64,000 nt of DNA from Tribonema minus (lineage: Eukaryota > Sar > Xanthophyceae > Tribonematales > Tribonemataceae), in assembly GCA_017506865.1 (NCBI GenBank), contig JAFCMP010000524.1, positions 434,001 to 498,000 on the forward strand, in the 5' to 3' direction. Each line of letters starts with the position of its first letter. Within the stretch, counting starts at the first letter, position 1. A program made the translations under genes and the position numbers. The notes beneath the pieces are model-generated. The model had not been told where the DNA came from, searched no databases, and saw only the letters and a list, made by a program, of their open reading frames with translations. Shown here piece after piece: positions 53,001 to 63,400 of this stretch.

Positions 53001-56000
53001 GAGCAGGGGGGGTGGTTGCTGGGGGAGGAGCAGGAAGGGGGGGGGGAGGAGGGGGAGGGTGCAGACATGGGTGGTGAGGCAGAAGGGGGGGAGGGGGTCG
53101 CAGGGGCGGAAGCGGCAGGGGCAGGCGTTGAGGGCATTGCGCGGACGCAGCCATCGGTGAGACATCTGCTCCCAATCATTGCTATTGTTAGCATCAGGCA
53201 TTTGTCTCTGTACGTCACTGCGAGGATGTCGCACTTGCGAGTTGAAGGGTAGGTGGTGCCTGCAGACTGGCTATCATGCATGTATCACAAAAAAGTTGGA
53301 TAGCTTAGAAGGACGGAGGTACGCACTGGTTGTGAATGGCGGCAGTCCATATGCGGATCTTATGCCATGGAGTGGCACTTTCACATACGCGTACGTACAG
53401 TTGCTGACGCGGAATCGTTCATTTTCTTGGCTTTACCTGCGTTGCATGACAACATTACAAGCATCTTAGGGTGAGTGTCCTCAGTGGCCATACCTGTAGC
53501 TGCTAGCATGCACAGCCATGGTCACCATGTAGGTCACGCGCAGTGCTGCTCACATCACACACACGGGACGAATTTGCAGTTCTTTAAGTACAGTACTTGA
53601 AGTACATAGCATTTAAGAATGTTACTGCTGAAACTTCTGAAAGATACCCAGATGCTGGCGGTGCCCCACCTCTCGCTGCTTTGCCAAGTTGAAGTTGAGG
53701 TTCGCTCCACAACTGCACTTATGTACCATGCATGGCACAGCAGTCAACAGTGCATGCCGAGACAGGAGTGCGCACTTGGAGAGTCATCCTGACATCGGGT
53801 GATAATCTTGAAAACGGTGCTAAGTTGGTTTGCCAGGGCTATCATATCAGTTATTTTTGTGAGCATATTTGAAGTAACAAACCTTCGCTCCTATCCTCTG
53901 CGTTGGGGCAAGCGCATGCTCCATATGGCCTGTGACACACGTCTACAATCAGAATATGCGCACTTGCAATCCTATGCTCCATACATACGCGCCTGTAACC
54001 CATGTCAACAACCAGAACATGCGCTTGTGTGCACTCGAACGTTTTCTGCAACCACCAACAATGGCGCACTACGCACGCACGCTGTCACGTGTGTGCCACA
54101 ATCAGCAGTACATTGCAGCCGCTGCTGTCGCATGTTGAGGCAATTCCATGCTCCATACGCGCCTGTAACGCGTGCCAATGACTTGGACTATGCGTTCATC
54201 AAACAGTGCCTGCAGTCACAAGCAATGGTGCAGACAGCAGTGGCACATGTGTGCTACAGTGTGTGCTGCAGCTGAGCACTGAAGCGCTAAACTGTGCTGT
54301 GATGCACGCAGATGCAGCTGCCGCAGCCTCAACTGCCGCTGCAGCGGAGGGTGTTTCCGGACAGCAGCGCTCAGGCTGAGGAACGTACACAGGTGAGTCT
54401 AAGACCACTCAGCAAGAGCAATCATGAACTTCGAAGTACAAGCTCGAGATGCCATTTGGCGGCGGCGGCGTTTGAGTGGTTGTCGTTGCGACACTTTCAG
54501 ACTGTCATACGACATGTAGATTCCTTACAGCTAGATGCCAATCATCTGGGCTTTTTCGCGCCCTGAGCGAGAATTAATAAAAAGTACAAGCTCAGCAGCA
54601 GCATGTTGCACGTGCATCACTACATATGCATTTTCCGTGGTCGACGTTCTTGTGACACTTGAGATTTCCCGTGCGAGCGTGAACTTGTGCAACAGGTGTA
54701 GAACGAGGGCCCTCAATCCGACTGCCGCGCACCGCGTGCATGACGAGCACTGAGTGTATTTGCACAATGAGCACCAACCCTAACCCTAATTTAAACCTAA
54801 CCCTAGCTCGAAACCTAACCCCAATCCTAAAGGCGCTGTCACAAAGCGCACGATGAGCACAGGCGTGTTGCTTTACTTGGCGCATGCATCGGAGCACTGA
54901 AACTTGCCCCGTGACGGGCGCCGATATGATGTGCAGAACGAGCACTGACACACATAGTGTCATGATGAGCACTGACACGAATGCGCACATCAGAAAACTG
55001 CAACAACAATTCCTTATGTGCCTCATGGCATGCCAATGCAGATGAGCACTTGGGCACGCTGCAAGTGCGTGCTTCCCATCGTGATCACCGTTTCGTTCCG
55101 CTGCTGACACACTGCCACCTGAGCACTGACACACATGCGTATAATGAGCACTGCTGACACACTGCTCAAGTGGAACGCTGCCATGATGTGCACGACCGTC
55201 GCTGACGCGTAGTGCGGCCTCCTTCTCCACCCTCTTGGCTTTGGGTCAACTAACAGGGCGACTCTGAATGAGACGCACTCACTCACCTGTGGTTCCTCAT
55301 GTGGATGGAGCATGATGAGCACTGCACTGCTGACACACTGCGCATGTGGAGCGCTGCCATGACATGATGATACACACGACCGTCACTGACGCGCAGCACG
55401 GCCTCCTTCTCCACCCTCTGCTCATCAGGAGGAAGCCGCCAGGCGTGCGGAGGTGGTGGCAGCATGGGAGCGTGTGGCCGCGGCGGTGGAAGAAAGGAGG
55501 GCTGCAGAGGCGACACCAGCACCAGCAGCATCGGCGGCAGCAGCCGCACCAGCAGCAGCAGCAGCGGCGGCGGCGGCAGCAGCGGCGGCGGCGGCGGCGG
55601 GAGCGCCACCAGTGGCAGCACCCACGGCACCAGCGGTAGGATGGAGTGGTGAGTGAAGAAAAAAAGAAAAAGGTCACTGTTGGTGCACGGTCACCTCCAG
55701 TTGTATTCTTTACTTCTATTTGGAAGTTTGTATCTCTACTGAATAACGGCCGTGTTGGCACAGGGGCCGGTGGCGGCGGGGGCAGCACCAGCACTGCACA
55801 CGGCCGCGCGTTTTGCACCATATATTGGGCGTAGTAATGGGTAGGGGACTCGTGTGTTTACTGGGGTGATTTGTCACACTGGATATAGCGCGTAACTCAC
55901 AAGGATCAGAGATGGAGGCGGCAGTGCTCAATTGTTGGCAGTGACCTCTGCTCCAGCATTTGGATGGACTGGTGGACGCACTCAACTTCAGCTGTGTCGG

Positions 56001-59000
56001 CGCTCATTGCACTTTTGGACTTGTGTGTATTTGTACAGGCTCTTTGCATGTGTTGGATGGAAAGAAGTAACTGCCTTTCCATCAAATGCCTTTCAATTAA
56101 AGTAGCGTCACACCTGGGCTGCTTGGTGATTGCCGCAACAAGCACCGCATTTCCCACATTGCTACAGCATACTTGCGCTTTGTGACTTGTTGACTGAGTG
56201 CGGCTCCTGATGCAAGTAGGGCTACGAGTAGGTTTGGGTGAGCAGTGGTCACAGGGTTAGGTTTAGGGTTAGGGATAGGGTTGGGGTTAGGGTTGGGCCA
56301 ATAGCACGGACTGGCACACGCCTGGGCCAATAGCGTGGACTGGGTTTATCTAACCCTGACCTACAACCCGTACTCAAGCGGCGCTTGCTGAGGACTCTGA
56401 TTGCTTGTGGTCTTGTTTGCGACTTTGAACCTCCCTCTTGCACTTTTTGTTGTTGCTACTGCTGCCACCTTCACAGACCGACCTCCGCCTGGGTTGACCG
56501 GCCTCCTTCGTGCGCGCGAAACGATTGGCGACGCGGCAAGCACTGTGAACCTGAGCGCAGCCCTTGCCACATCTGCGACAGAGGTGAGCACTTCACAGTT
56601 GAAGTTTGCAGGTTCCCCATGGACACCAGCTTGAGAGCATGTTTTACGAAGCGACGAAGCGACGCAAGTCTACTTGCCCGCAAGTCTACTTGCCCGCTTG
56701 TGGCTATAGACGGGTGGCACCGCTGTTCTTATAGTTTGTGATCTGTGCTTTTCTGACGCCATGCTCGTCCCAATAGCGTATGCGAGCCATGTGTGGAAGT
56801 GTTACGGTTGACTTGAGCATCACCACGGTTGCTTAGCACTGAGCATTTTCGCCCTCATTCTCGGAATGTCCTGTTCACTTTGAAGCATCACACCAGCGCC
56901 GTGTTGCAGCGCAGTCAGCTGCGCTTTTTGTCATGCTCAAATGCGTTTCCTCAGCCTGTATATCGATTGACGCCCTTGCTGGTGGTGGTGATGATCATAC
57001 TTGGCACCGTTGCTCATCATGCTGCACGTGTAGCTCACGCACGACAAGAAACAGTGCAACCGCGGCATTGACTTCCGTATTGACAGGTGGCTGTACCCCC
57101 CATGCTTATCAATATTGTCACCATACTGGTTTTCAAGTCACCTGCATGGTGATTTTGGCTTATTTGGGGGGTAGTTGAGATTTGGCAATTGCAAAGCTTC
57201 TGCACAGCTCTGCACAGATCCAAGGTATTTGTTGCACTTTACAGCCGCCAACTTCATGTCAAACCTTTTCCTTGATGCCTTCGCCCCGTTGGTGACTTTG
57301 AGCCAGGTTAGTGCATGGCACGTCACTATTAAATGTACCACTCATTGACGCATTTTGTGTGCTCAATGTCGTCGTCATTGCTGCTGCTGTCTCAGGAGGG
57401 ATGGCAGCCGTGGCCAATGGTAGTGGCAGCGGACGCAGTGCAAGTGCACCAAGAGCCCACGATTGGCAGCCCTGTCACGACGATGCTTCTCAAGGGTGAG
57501 CCAAGACAAGTGCTGTACGCTCAGTGAAGCATGCTTTGACGAAGTATGTGGTATTTACGTCACCAGAGGGATGAGCATCACCAATACCCTGTGGGTGGAC
57601 CGAAATACGCATGGTACACGCACGTATTCCAGGTGCTTTTTTTTGGCATAGGTTGATGGATAGAGGCAGCAAGGCATATGGTATCACTGCGCCAGAGTGA
57701 TGAGCATCAACATCACCCTGTGGGTGGACCAAAACATGCATTTCATGAGCATGTCATCAAGTTCCCGACATGTGGTCATTGATTGGTGTCGGTCATGAGG
57801 CCGCAAAGTGAATTGGTTCACAAGTTCATCGCGGTAAAATTGAAATGTCTGTTAGGCACTGGGGTTGGAGCGTAGAAGTTAGAAACGGAACGGAACCGAA
57901 ACGGAAAACGGAATAAAATTGCCGTTTAATAGGACACGGATACGATTCCTCTTGAGGTCCATCAGCATGCTCACATGACATGTTCAAAATATCAACTGAA
58001 AAACGAAACGGGAATTTTCCAGGCAAACCGTGTTTGAACCGTGTTTAAACGGACCGAAAAACGAAAACGGAACACGGAAAAACGGTTGCGCTTTATGCGG
58101 GTTTAGCCGCGTTTGCGTGCTTGTGTGGTGCCAGACATCTGTCCTGGTGGGTGCACTGCACATTGTGCAGCATGGCAATGATTTTGATCTTTAAGAAATA
58201 TTTGACCGGTAAACAAGTTCAAGTAAAAGTTGAAGTTCAATGTTTTTTTTTCACAAGGCAGACAGAGACTCCGCAGAGTTTGCAGAGTTTGGACCACAAT
58301 CCTACAAATAACGCCTATCTATGCCCTGAGACAGAGTTTGGACCACAATCCTACAACTAACGCCTATCTATGCCCTGAGACTGCTTGTCGGGGCGTTCCG
58401 TAATTTGTCGGTAGCCCTGCAACTAGCTGTCTAATGCGCGGTCACCCGCCCGGTTTACTGCCGTGCCGCTGCTGGACAGAGTCCATTGTATTGGATAAGA
58501 CGACATTGTATCGGATAAGCCGACATCGTGTATGATATGCCATGTAGTTGCAACCTATTCCTCCTTGCTTGCCCGGCCAATGGGGTTAAGCAGGACCATA
58601 GTAATAGCAGCACTTGTGCATGTGGTGGTGGGCAATGGCACGGCTGCACAGGCTTAAAACACCACCAAAACGGCACGGCTGCACAGGCTCAAAACACCAC
58701 CAAAACGGAACGAACACGGTTTTGGTTTCTGTGTTCCGTGTTCCGTTTAACACGGAAAACGAAACGGAAACGGAAGGCCCGTGAGGGCGAAACACGGAAC
58801 ACGAAACGCAGCCCCCTGAACATTCCGTTTCTAACCTCCAATGGAGCGTGCATGTGATGCACAACCCTGGTGCTGAGAACGATGGCAGTATTTCATTGCT
58901 GCTAGATGAACTCAGACAGCTGTGGAGCCCATGATGGAGTGATTATTTGGTGTTTGCAATGCTGCAGAGGCACCTCAAGTTCAAATACTTCTCTAGTGTT

Positions 59001-59703
59001 CAGATCATGCGAGACAACTTTTACGCCCGCTGACGCGCATTTCTGCCCTCTGCCCTTGACCCGCACGCACGCAGGCACGGCGCTGTTCATCTTCATGCGT
59101 GAGCATACGCCCTCATGAATGAAAATGACTTTTTGCGCCTGCTGACGTGCATTTCTGCCCTCTGCCCTCTACCCTTCCGCGCATGCCGCAGGCACGGCCC
59201 TTTTCATCTTCACACGCAACAGCCGCCCGCCACTAACAAACCCCGACCCGTGGCTCGCGACGCGCGACGGCTGGATACTGCGCAGCACACCCCCTGAACC
59301 CCCTAGCGTACAGCCACTCGACGTGCCTATTCCCGCCGCGCTGCTGCCCCTAGCCCGCACCCCTCGCAACTCCTCTAGGCCTGAGCACAGTGACCGTTTG
59401 CAGACGGTTGTGCTGGGGCCATCGGCAGCGGCGGACCATCGGCTGACGCTGACGACGCAAGGCAGGTTGAGTGCTGCTGCGGCGGCGGACGCGGTGGCGG
59501 CGGCGCTGGAGGCGGCGGCGGAGGCGCAGAGGGCGGCGGCGGCGGTGGCGCGCGCTGCGGCGGACCTCGCAGCTGCTGTACTCATGGCACGCGGCGATGG
59601 TGGCGGCGGTGGCGGCGGCGGCGATGGTGGTGGCAGCAGTGGGGAGGCGGTGGCTGCGGCTGCTGCACCTTCTGAGCGGAATGCAGAGGATGGCACGCAG
59701 TAG
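44092..59703 (+). CDS. HRD1: HRD1/SYVN1, ER-membrane RING-H2 ubiquitin ligase (15 exons)
   Basis: Catalytic subunit of ER-associated degradation. Exons: 44092-44165, 44963-45074, 45758-45867, 46870-47005, 48389-48454, 49649-49813, 50644-50780, 51844-51930, 52667-53156, 54312-54392, 55429-55635, 55764-55830, 56477-56583, 57396-57495, 59192-59703. All phases agree (about 816 residues). Multiple membrane segments occupy residues 1-230, with family blocks EQFYWTVVFLTTNKLAL, VFLGQLRDIEVEHLNENCRF, VLVLFSVLLFCKAFHWLAQA and YGMPLHIVRDLW. NMNERFPDATAEELDGCERT then leads into a complete C3H2C3 RING (CIIC, CGHIFHFQC, CPTC; about 292-335), closest to plant HRD1. The tail is Ala/Glu-rich and partly coiled-coil-like. 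Introns after exons 1 and 7 begin with GC. The donor after exon 12 (GTAGTA) is weak but the only one that keeps phase. Many exon edges are echoed in introns. Confidence 0.94.
45076..45112 (+). repeat. Donor-side echo of HRD1 exon 2
   Basis: The end of exon 2 and its donor (CTCAAAGTG|GTGAGTCACCT) is followed by a second, similar site (CACCAAAGTG|GTACGTCACAT). Confidence 0.55.
47100..47695 (+). repeat. Four tandem donor-side echoes of HRD1 exon 4
   Basis: Units of about 160-177 bases contain the exon 4 end (GAGCACATTGAGCAGACNGA, CAACCANGCGCT, then CTGTTCTGCCTGCAG and GTATGTATGT) plus the following 'cagttcagtcgcagctggtggactgcgca' intron text. The GAGCAC positions are 46943 (real), then 47120, 47294, 47454 and about 47616. 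The copies read EHIEQTDNHALSTYLRLFCL with small changes. One has lost its donor. Confidence 0.9.
48934..48969 (+). repeat. Interstitial (TTAGGG)n block in HRD1 intron
   Basis: Five to six units of GTTAGG/TTAGGG in a row. Similar shorter or degenerate blocks occur at 12365-12405, 46345-46365, 51491-51518, 54774-54830, 56253-56297, 61602-61630, 62470-62500 and 62946-62993. Confidence 0.9.
49550..50165 (+). repeat. Echoes on both sides of HRD1 exon 6
   Basis: An acceptor-side copy (GTGTGCGCAG|AGCCC) lies at about 49563-49580 before the real exon at 49649. Donor-side copies of the exon end (CACGTCTGATAGAGGGCACA, TGGCACGCCAAGGC, then GCCTCAGAG and GTGCGC) lie at about 49907-49989 and 50085-50165. 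The second is more decayed and lacks the donor. Intron text 'gagcagcactcgtga.tcactcgactc' is repeated throughout. Confidence 0.85.
51491..51518 (+). repeat. Interstitial (TTAGGG)n block in HRD1 intron
   Basis: About four units of TTAGGG, starting CCCTAGGG, in the intron before HRD1 exon 8. Confidence 0.9.
51657..51690. repeat. (ACAT)n microsatellite
   Basis: About eight tandem 'acat' units in an HRD1 intron. Shorter 'gtatgtatgta' or 'catacatacata' runs are frequent next to donors elsewhere in the window. Confidence 0.95.
52362..52580 (+). repeat. Two acceptor-side echoes of the HRD1 RING exon
   Basis: CAG|GGACCACATGGACGCCG, the start of the RING exon (real at 52667), is copied at 52362 and 52508. 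The first keeps HMDADKN then jumps to IFHFKF, losing the LSCGH part. The second reads HMDSGKKLSCGRIFHFQF and then a stop, with the zinc-binding His changed to Arg and the following Cys lost. Each unit is about 150 bases with shared 'catacccy..ctacctacc' intron text. Confidence 0.88.
53157..54311. other. Long HRD1 intron, nothing else supported
   Basis: Contains repeated 'cgcctgtaac.c.tgtcaa..acc' segments near 53970-54010 and 54155-54190, possibly another intron-internal duplication. No gene is supported. Confidence 0.4.
54446..54590 (+). repeat. 3'-end module, copy 2 (inside HRD1 intron)
   Basis: Closely matches the minus-strand gene's 3' end at 25430-25572. It starts with codons for EMPFGGGGV and a TGA, continues through 'gtggttgtcgttgcgacact' and the TTTCGCGCCCTGAGCGAGAA stem, and ends right after AATAAAAAGTACAA. 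No similarity continues past either edge. Confidence 0.8.
55150..55428 (+). repeat. Duplicated intron segment before HRD1 exon 11
   Basis: About 85 bases ending at the acceptor region ('tggarcgctgccatga', 'cacgaccgtc.ctgacgc', 'ggcctccttctccaccctct') occur at about 55170-55236 and again at 55344-55420, directly before the real acceptor. Confidence 0.75.
57874..58841. mobile_element. hAT-like non-autonomous element (968 bases)
   Basis: Perfect 8-base target duplications TGGAGCGT (57866-57873, 58842-58849) flank ends that share GTTAGAAACGGAA as an inverted repeat. Subterminal sequence is packed with ACGGAACGG/CCGTTCCGT-type motifs in both orientations. Inside are small tandem duplications (58276-58380 and about 58640-58705). 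No transposase is encoded. It lies in the last HRD1 intron. Confidence 0.88.
59073..59112 (+). repeat. Acceptor-side echo of the last HRD1 exon
   Basis: GCAG|GCACGGCGCTGTTCATCTTCA precedes the real GCAG|GCACGGCCCTTTTCATCTTCA at 59192. The upstream 'gctgac.tgcatttctgccctctgccct' text is also copied. Confidence 0.85.
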
Positions 59704-60495
59704 TTACGGCAGCGGCAGCGGCGGCGGCAGCAGCGGTGCAATGGCAGCAGCATTTCCAAGAATCGAGTCAAAAGAGCGAGCATGCACGCTGGTGGCTGCA
59801 GCAGCGCAGGCACAACAGCAGCGCGGTGCAGCGGACAAGTGCTCACGCAGCATGCGAACCCTCAGCACGCGCGGCAGAGTTTCAACGGTAGCGTATTGGT
59901 GACAATGCGTCGCGTTTCTGCGGCCGCTATGGAGCGCGCAGCAAGAGGCAAGGCAATGGCAGGGGCGAGTGAAGCTGCCTGTGCTGCAGTGAGCTGGTGC
60001 GAAGGCCGACCCAGTTGCAAGTGCTCAGCATCACCAACACTAGCGCAAGAGCAGTGAATGGTGTGAAGCATGCACAACAACCGCGGCCAGCTCCGATGCG
60101 TCATGGCACGACACAGGTCCACAGCGCTCGAGCAGGCATCAGCTCAAGCAGCTGCATGACCACCGGCCATTCGAAGCATGCACTTGACAGCGGCTGTGGC
60201 GCCTTGCGTCACCGGAGTAGTTCACCAGTGTGCTCTCGTGCGTGCTCAATGCCATGTTGGGCCTCGTGATTTGGTTCAGCGGCGCTTATCACGATCCAGT
60301 GCGAACCTCACACACTTTGAATGAGACGTACGCTGCTTTTCTATCGCTCATGTTTCTCAACTCCGCAACTGTCTCTTCATGGAACCGTTTTGGCAGTTTT
60401 GGCAGTTACTTTTTGCGTCTCTCTGCCCGGTTTGGTTGGCGACACATTTGGCGACAGCAACAAGGCGTTCTCGATCTACTCTGCTCGGAGTTGAT
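59704..60495. other. Intergenic region between HRD1 and the Cys-rich gene
   Basis: Immediately after the HRD1 stop the sequence is Ser/Gly/Ala-codon-like and then becomes ordinary. No separate gene is supported, and I recognise no clear polyadenylation signal. Confidence 0.4.
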
Positions 60496-63400
60496 ATGAG
60501 GACCCTTTCGTGGATGGTACCGCTGACGGTGAGCTTGTGCCTGCAAGTGCCCGGGCGAGCGGCTGGCCTCAGGTCAGCGGACACCGCGGTTGACGACCAG
60601 GAGCGCGAGCTGACTGCGACAGTAAACGTCTGCAAACCTGGCCAGGTACGGCAAGCATAACAAGTGTGTATCAAAGTATCGGCACAGCATTGGCTGATAC
60701 TGCGGTGGAAGCTGTGGTGGTGGTGTGCTTCTTCATTTTTCACAGCTGTGCGTAGAGTACTGAGCGTCTGCAAATCCACATGCGGCTGCTGCTGTAGATG
60801 CTGCTAACAGCCCTGACCACCAATACAATACACTTCCAGCGTGCAGCAACTGAGATTCATCATCAACGAGGCCCTATGTGAGCACGCGAAGCCAACTGCA
60901 GCCGTCGTTTCGCACCACCGCCGTTTCAGGGGATTGTTGATTAGTGCAAATCCAGTTCTCGCTGTAGATGCATCAACCTTCAGGTGTTGCCTGCGCCCGA
61001 CTGATCATGGCACACATTGCCGTGCAAGCCTGCATTTCTTTCTCGCACCGCCTCTCTCACCTGAGCACGTACATAGACTCTACTGTCCCCCAAGGTGGCG
61101 TTCAACAAGCAATGCACTGGAAGGACATTCACAAACGATCAGATATAGAGCCATGTACACTGTCAAGAACACCAACCCTTGATCTCAGTGAGCTTGTGGG
61201 CTCCATGGCTGTGCATGTATAGTCATGGTCGTTGCCAACATGCATGCCACGCTGGCGCTCTTAAAGCAATGCCAGAAAGTGAAGCATCTTGTGGCCTCCA
61301 TCGAATTTTCAAGATATTGTGGTCCCTGTGTTGTAGGTTCCCAACATACAGTCACAACGCACATGACGTAAGGTTATCCGAGCTGTGCAAGGAGTTTTAA
61401 ATCTTACCAACAGCAGTTGAAGTCGTGCGCATTGCAGGCAACACACGCCCGCCATTTTTGTCATAGGGCATTCTTACTGCAATCACGGGACTTCACGCAC
61501 CACATAATCTGATTGATTATGAATGTGTACGTCTCATTACGCACAGGCTACGACTGGCATGTACGCTGCTTCTGCGTGCGCTGTGTGCACTGACCACAGC
61601 CTAGCCCCAACCCTAACCCTTAACCCTAACCAACTGATATCACGCCCAGCTGCACCAATACCCATGGCAGCACAATCGAGACACCAGCTTTCTTGTCATA
61701 TTTTCATGCAAAGCACCTGACGTGTACTTGTGGACATGTCTCCAAAAATCTACATACGTGAATCATCATAGCGTGCCGCTCAATGCTTCTATCAAGTCTA
61801 CATGAATGATCAAGAAGGCATACAATACTGCTCAAGCATGGCGATGCACTCCTTTCATGCAACACATACACGCACAAGCGCTGGTGCAGTCGGCCATTCA
61901 GCAGACGGTGACTCTCCCTTGCCGGTGCTGCGCGCTTGCATGTGTACCGCGCGTCAGGGCCTCTCGTGGAATGCCTGCAAGGACTGCACGGGCAATGCCG
62001 TGTCTGTCATGGACAGCGGCAAATCCGTCTGCAAGGACTGTGAACATGGACTGGTAGCGAGCGCCGACCACACATACTGCGGTAAGTGAAGTGTTGCGTC
62101 TTAAGACTACTTGAATCGGTCTGCAGGTGACACTAGGTCTGCTCTCAAGGCGGCAATGCCTTCAACCTTTGTGCTGAACTTAGAAACGATGTGCATCAAA
62201 CCACACATACTGCGGTAAATTAAGTATTGCGCCTCAAGACTCCTTGAATCATGATGTGCATCATGACCACACATACTGCGGTGAGTGTTGTTGCTCCTTG
62301 AGATTCCTTCAATCATGAGGAGCGTCAAGACTGCACATACTGTGTAGGTGCTGCTCCTCGAGACTCCTTTGATCACGATGTGCATTATGACCACACAGTC
62401 TGTGGTGAGTGTTGCACCTCAAAAGTTCTCAAACTTCTTAAATCCGATGATATAGATCACGATATATTTCAGGGTTAAGGCTAGGGTTAGAGCTAGGGCG
62501 AGGCTTAGCCCTAGCCCGACCCCTCGCCTTCACCCTAAGGCTAGCCTGACCACAAATGTTGAGGCAGAAAACTACAGCAGTGTTTGACATGCAGTTGTAC
62601 ACAAATTGGGCTTGGCAGCGCTGTGATGCTGCGGAGTTGTTGCTGCCAGGCACGGCTGCTGAGATTGCGCGACATGATATTTTGTGGTTGGATGTGCGAA
62701 CGCTTCAAGCCTTGAAGTGAGCATGCGTGCCGCACTTGTCATGCCCATCGCAGTCCTCAACTTGGGCCAGGGTCTGGAAGAAGTCAAAGACAGGCGTTCC
62801 AAGGAAAGCAACAGTTCTCACTGTGCGCGCCACACACACGAACAGCTTAGGTACATTGAAGTTGGAAGTTGAAGCTCTATGTGATATCGTGCACTTGTGC
62901 ATCACAGCGAGAATCTCTCTCATGCCCCGCGCCCCCAGTGAGCACTGCCTAACCCTAGCCCTAACCCTGACGCTGATTCTAACTCTAACCCTACATGCTG
63001 CAGCGTGCCCGCCCGGCAACGGCTGGCTGGACAAGCAGAAGTGCACGCCCTGCGTGGGCAACAGCTTCTCTCCCGGGGGCTCTCTGCAGGCCTGCCAGCC
63101 CTGCGCCAAGGGCTACAAGGCTAACAATGACCACACCAAGTGCATAGGTGAGTGTTCAACCTTCGCCTCGGTTGAATGCCAAATGTAGCTGTGCTGCGCA
63201 TGTGAAACGCCAGAAATGTAGGTGCAGGTAGGTGCCAGCCCTGTGCCAAGGGCTATAAGGTCAAGAACGACCACACCAAGTGCATAGGTGCGTGCTCAGT
63301 TACATGCCAAATGCACTGTGTGTCTCATTCCAGTTGTCTGCATACCAAACAACCCTGGCTGATCATGGCGAGGTTGTCATCATCTAGGGTTAGGGTTATG

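Noticed and set aside
52637-53281. Minus-strand frames of about 200 residues opposite the HRD1 RING exon
   Set aside because: Pro/Ser-rich mirror images of the Ala/Glu/Gly-rich coding strand. The plus strand encodes the RING.
59169-59846. Minus-strand 225-residue frame opposite the last HRD1 exon
   Set aside because: A low-complexity Ala/Ser/Pro shadow of the coding strand. The plus-strand exon joins in phase to the upstream HRD1 exons.
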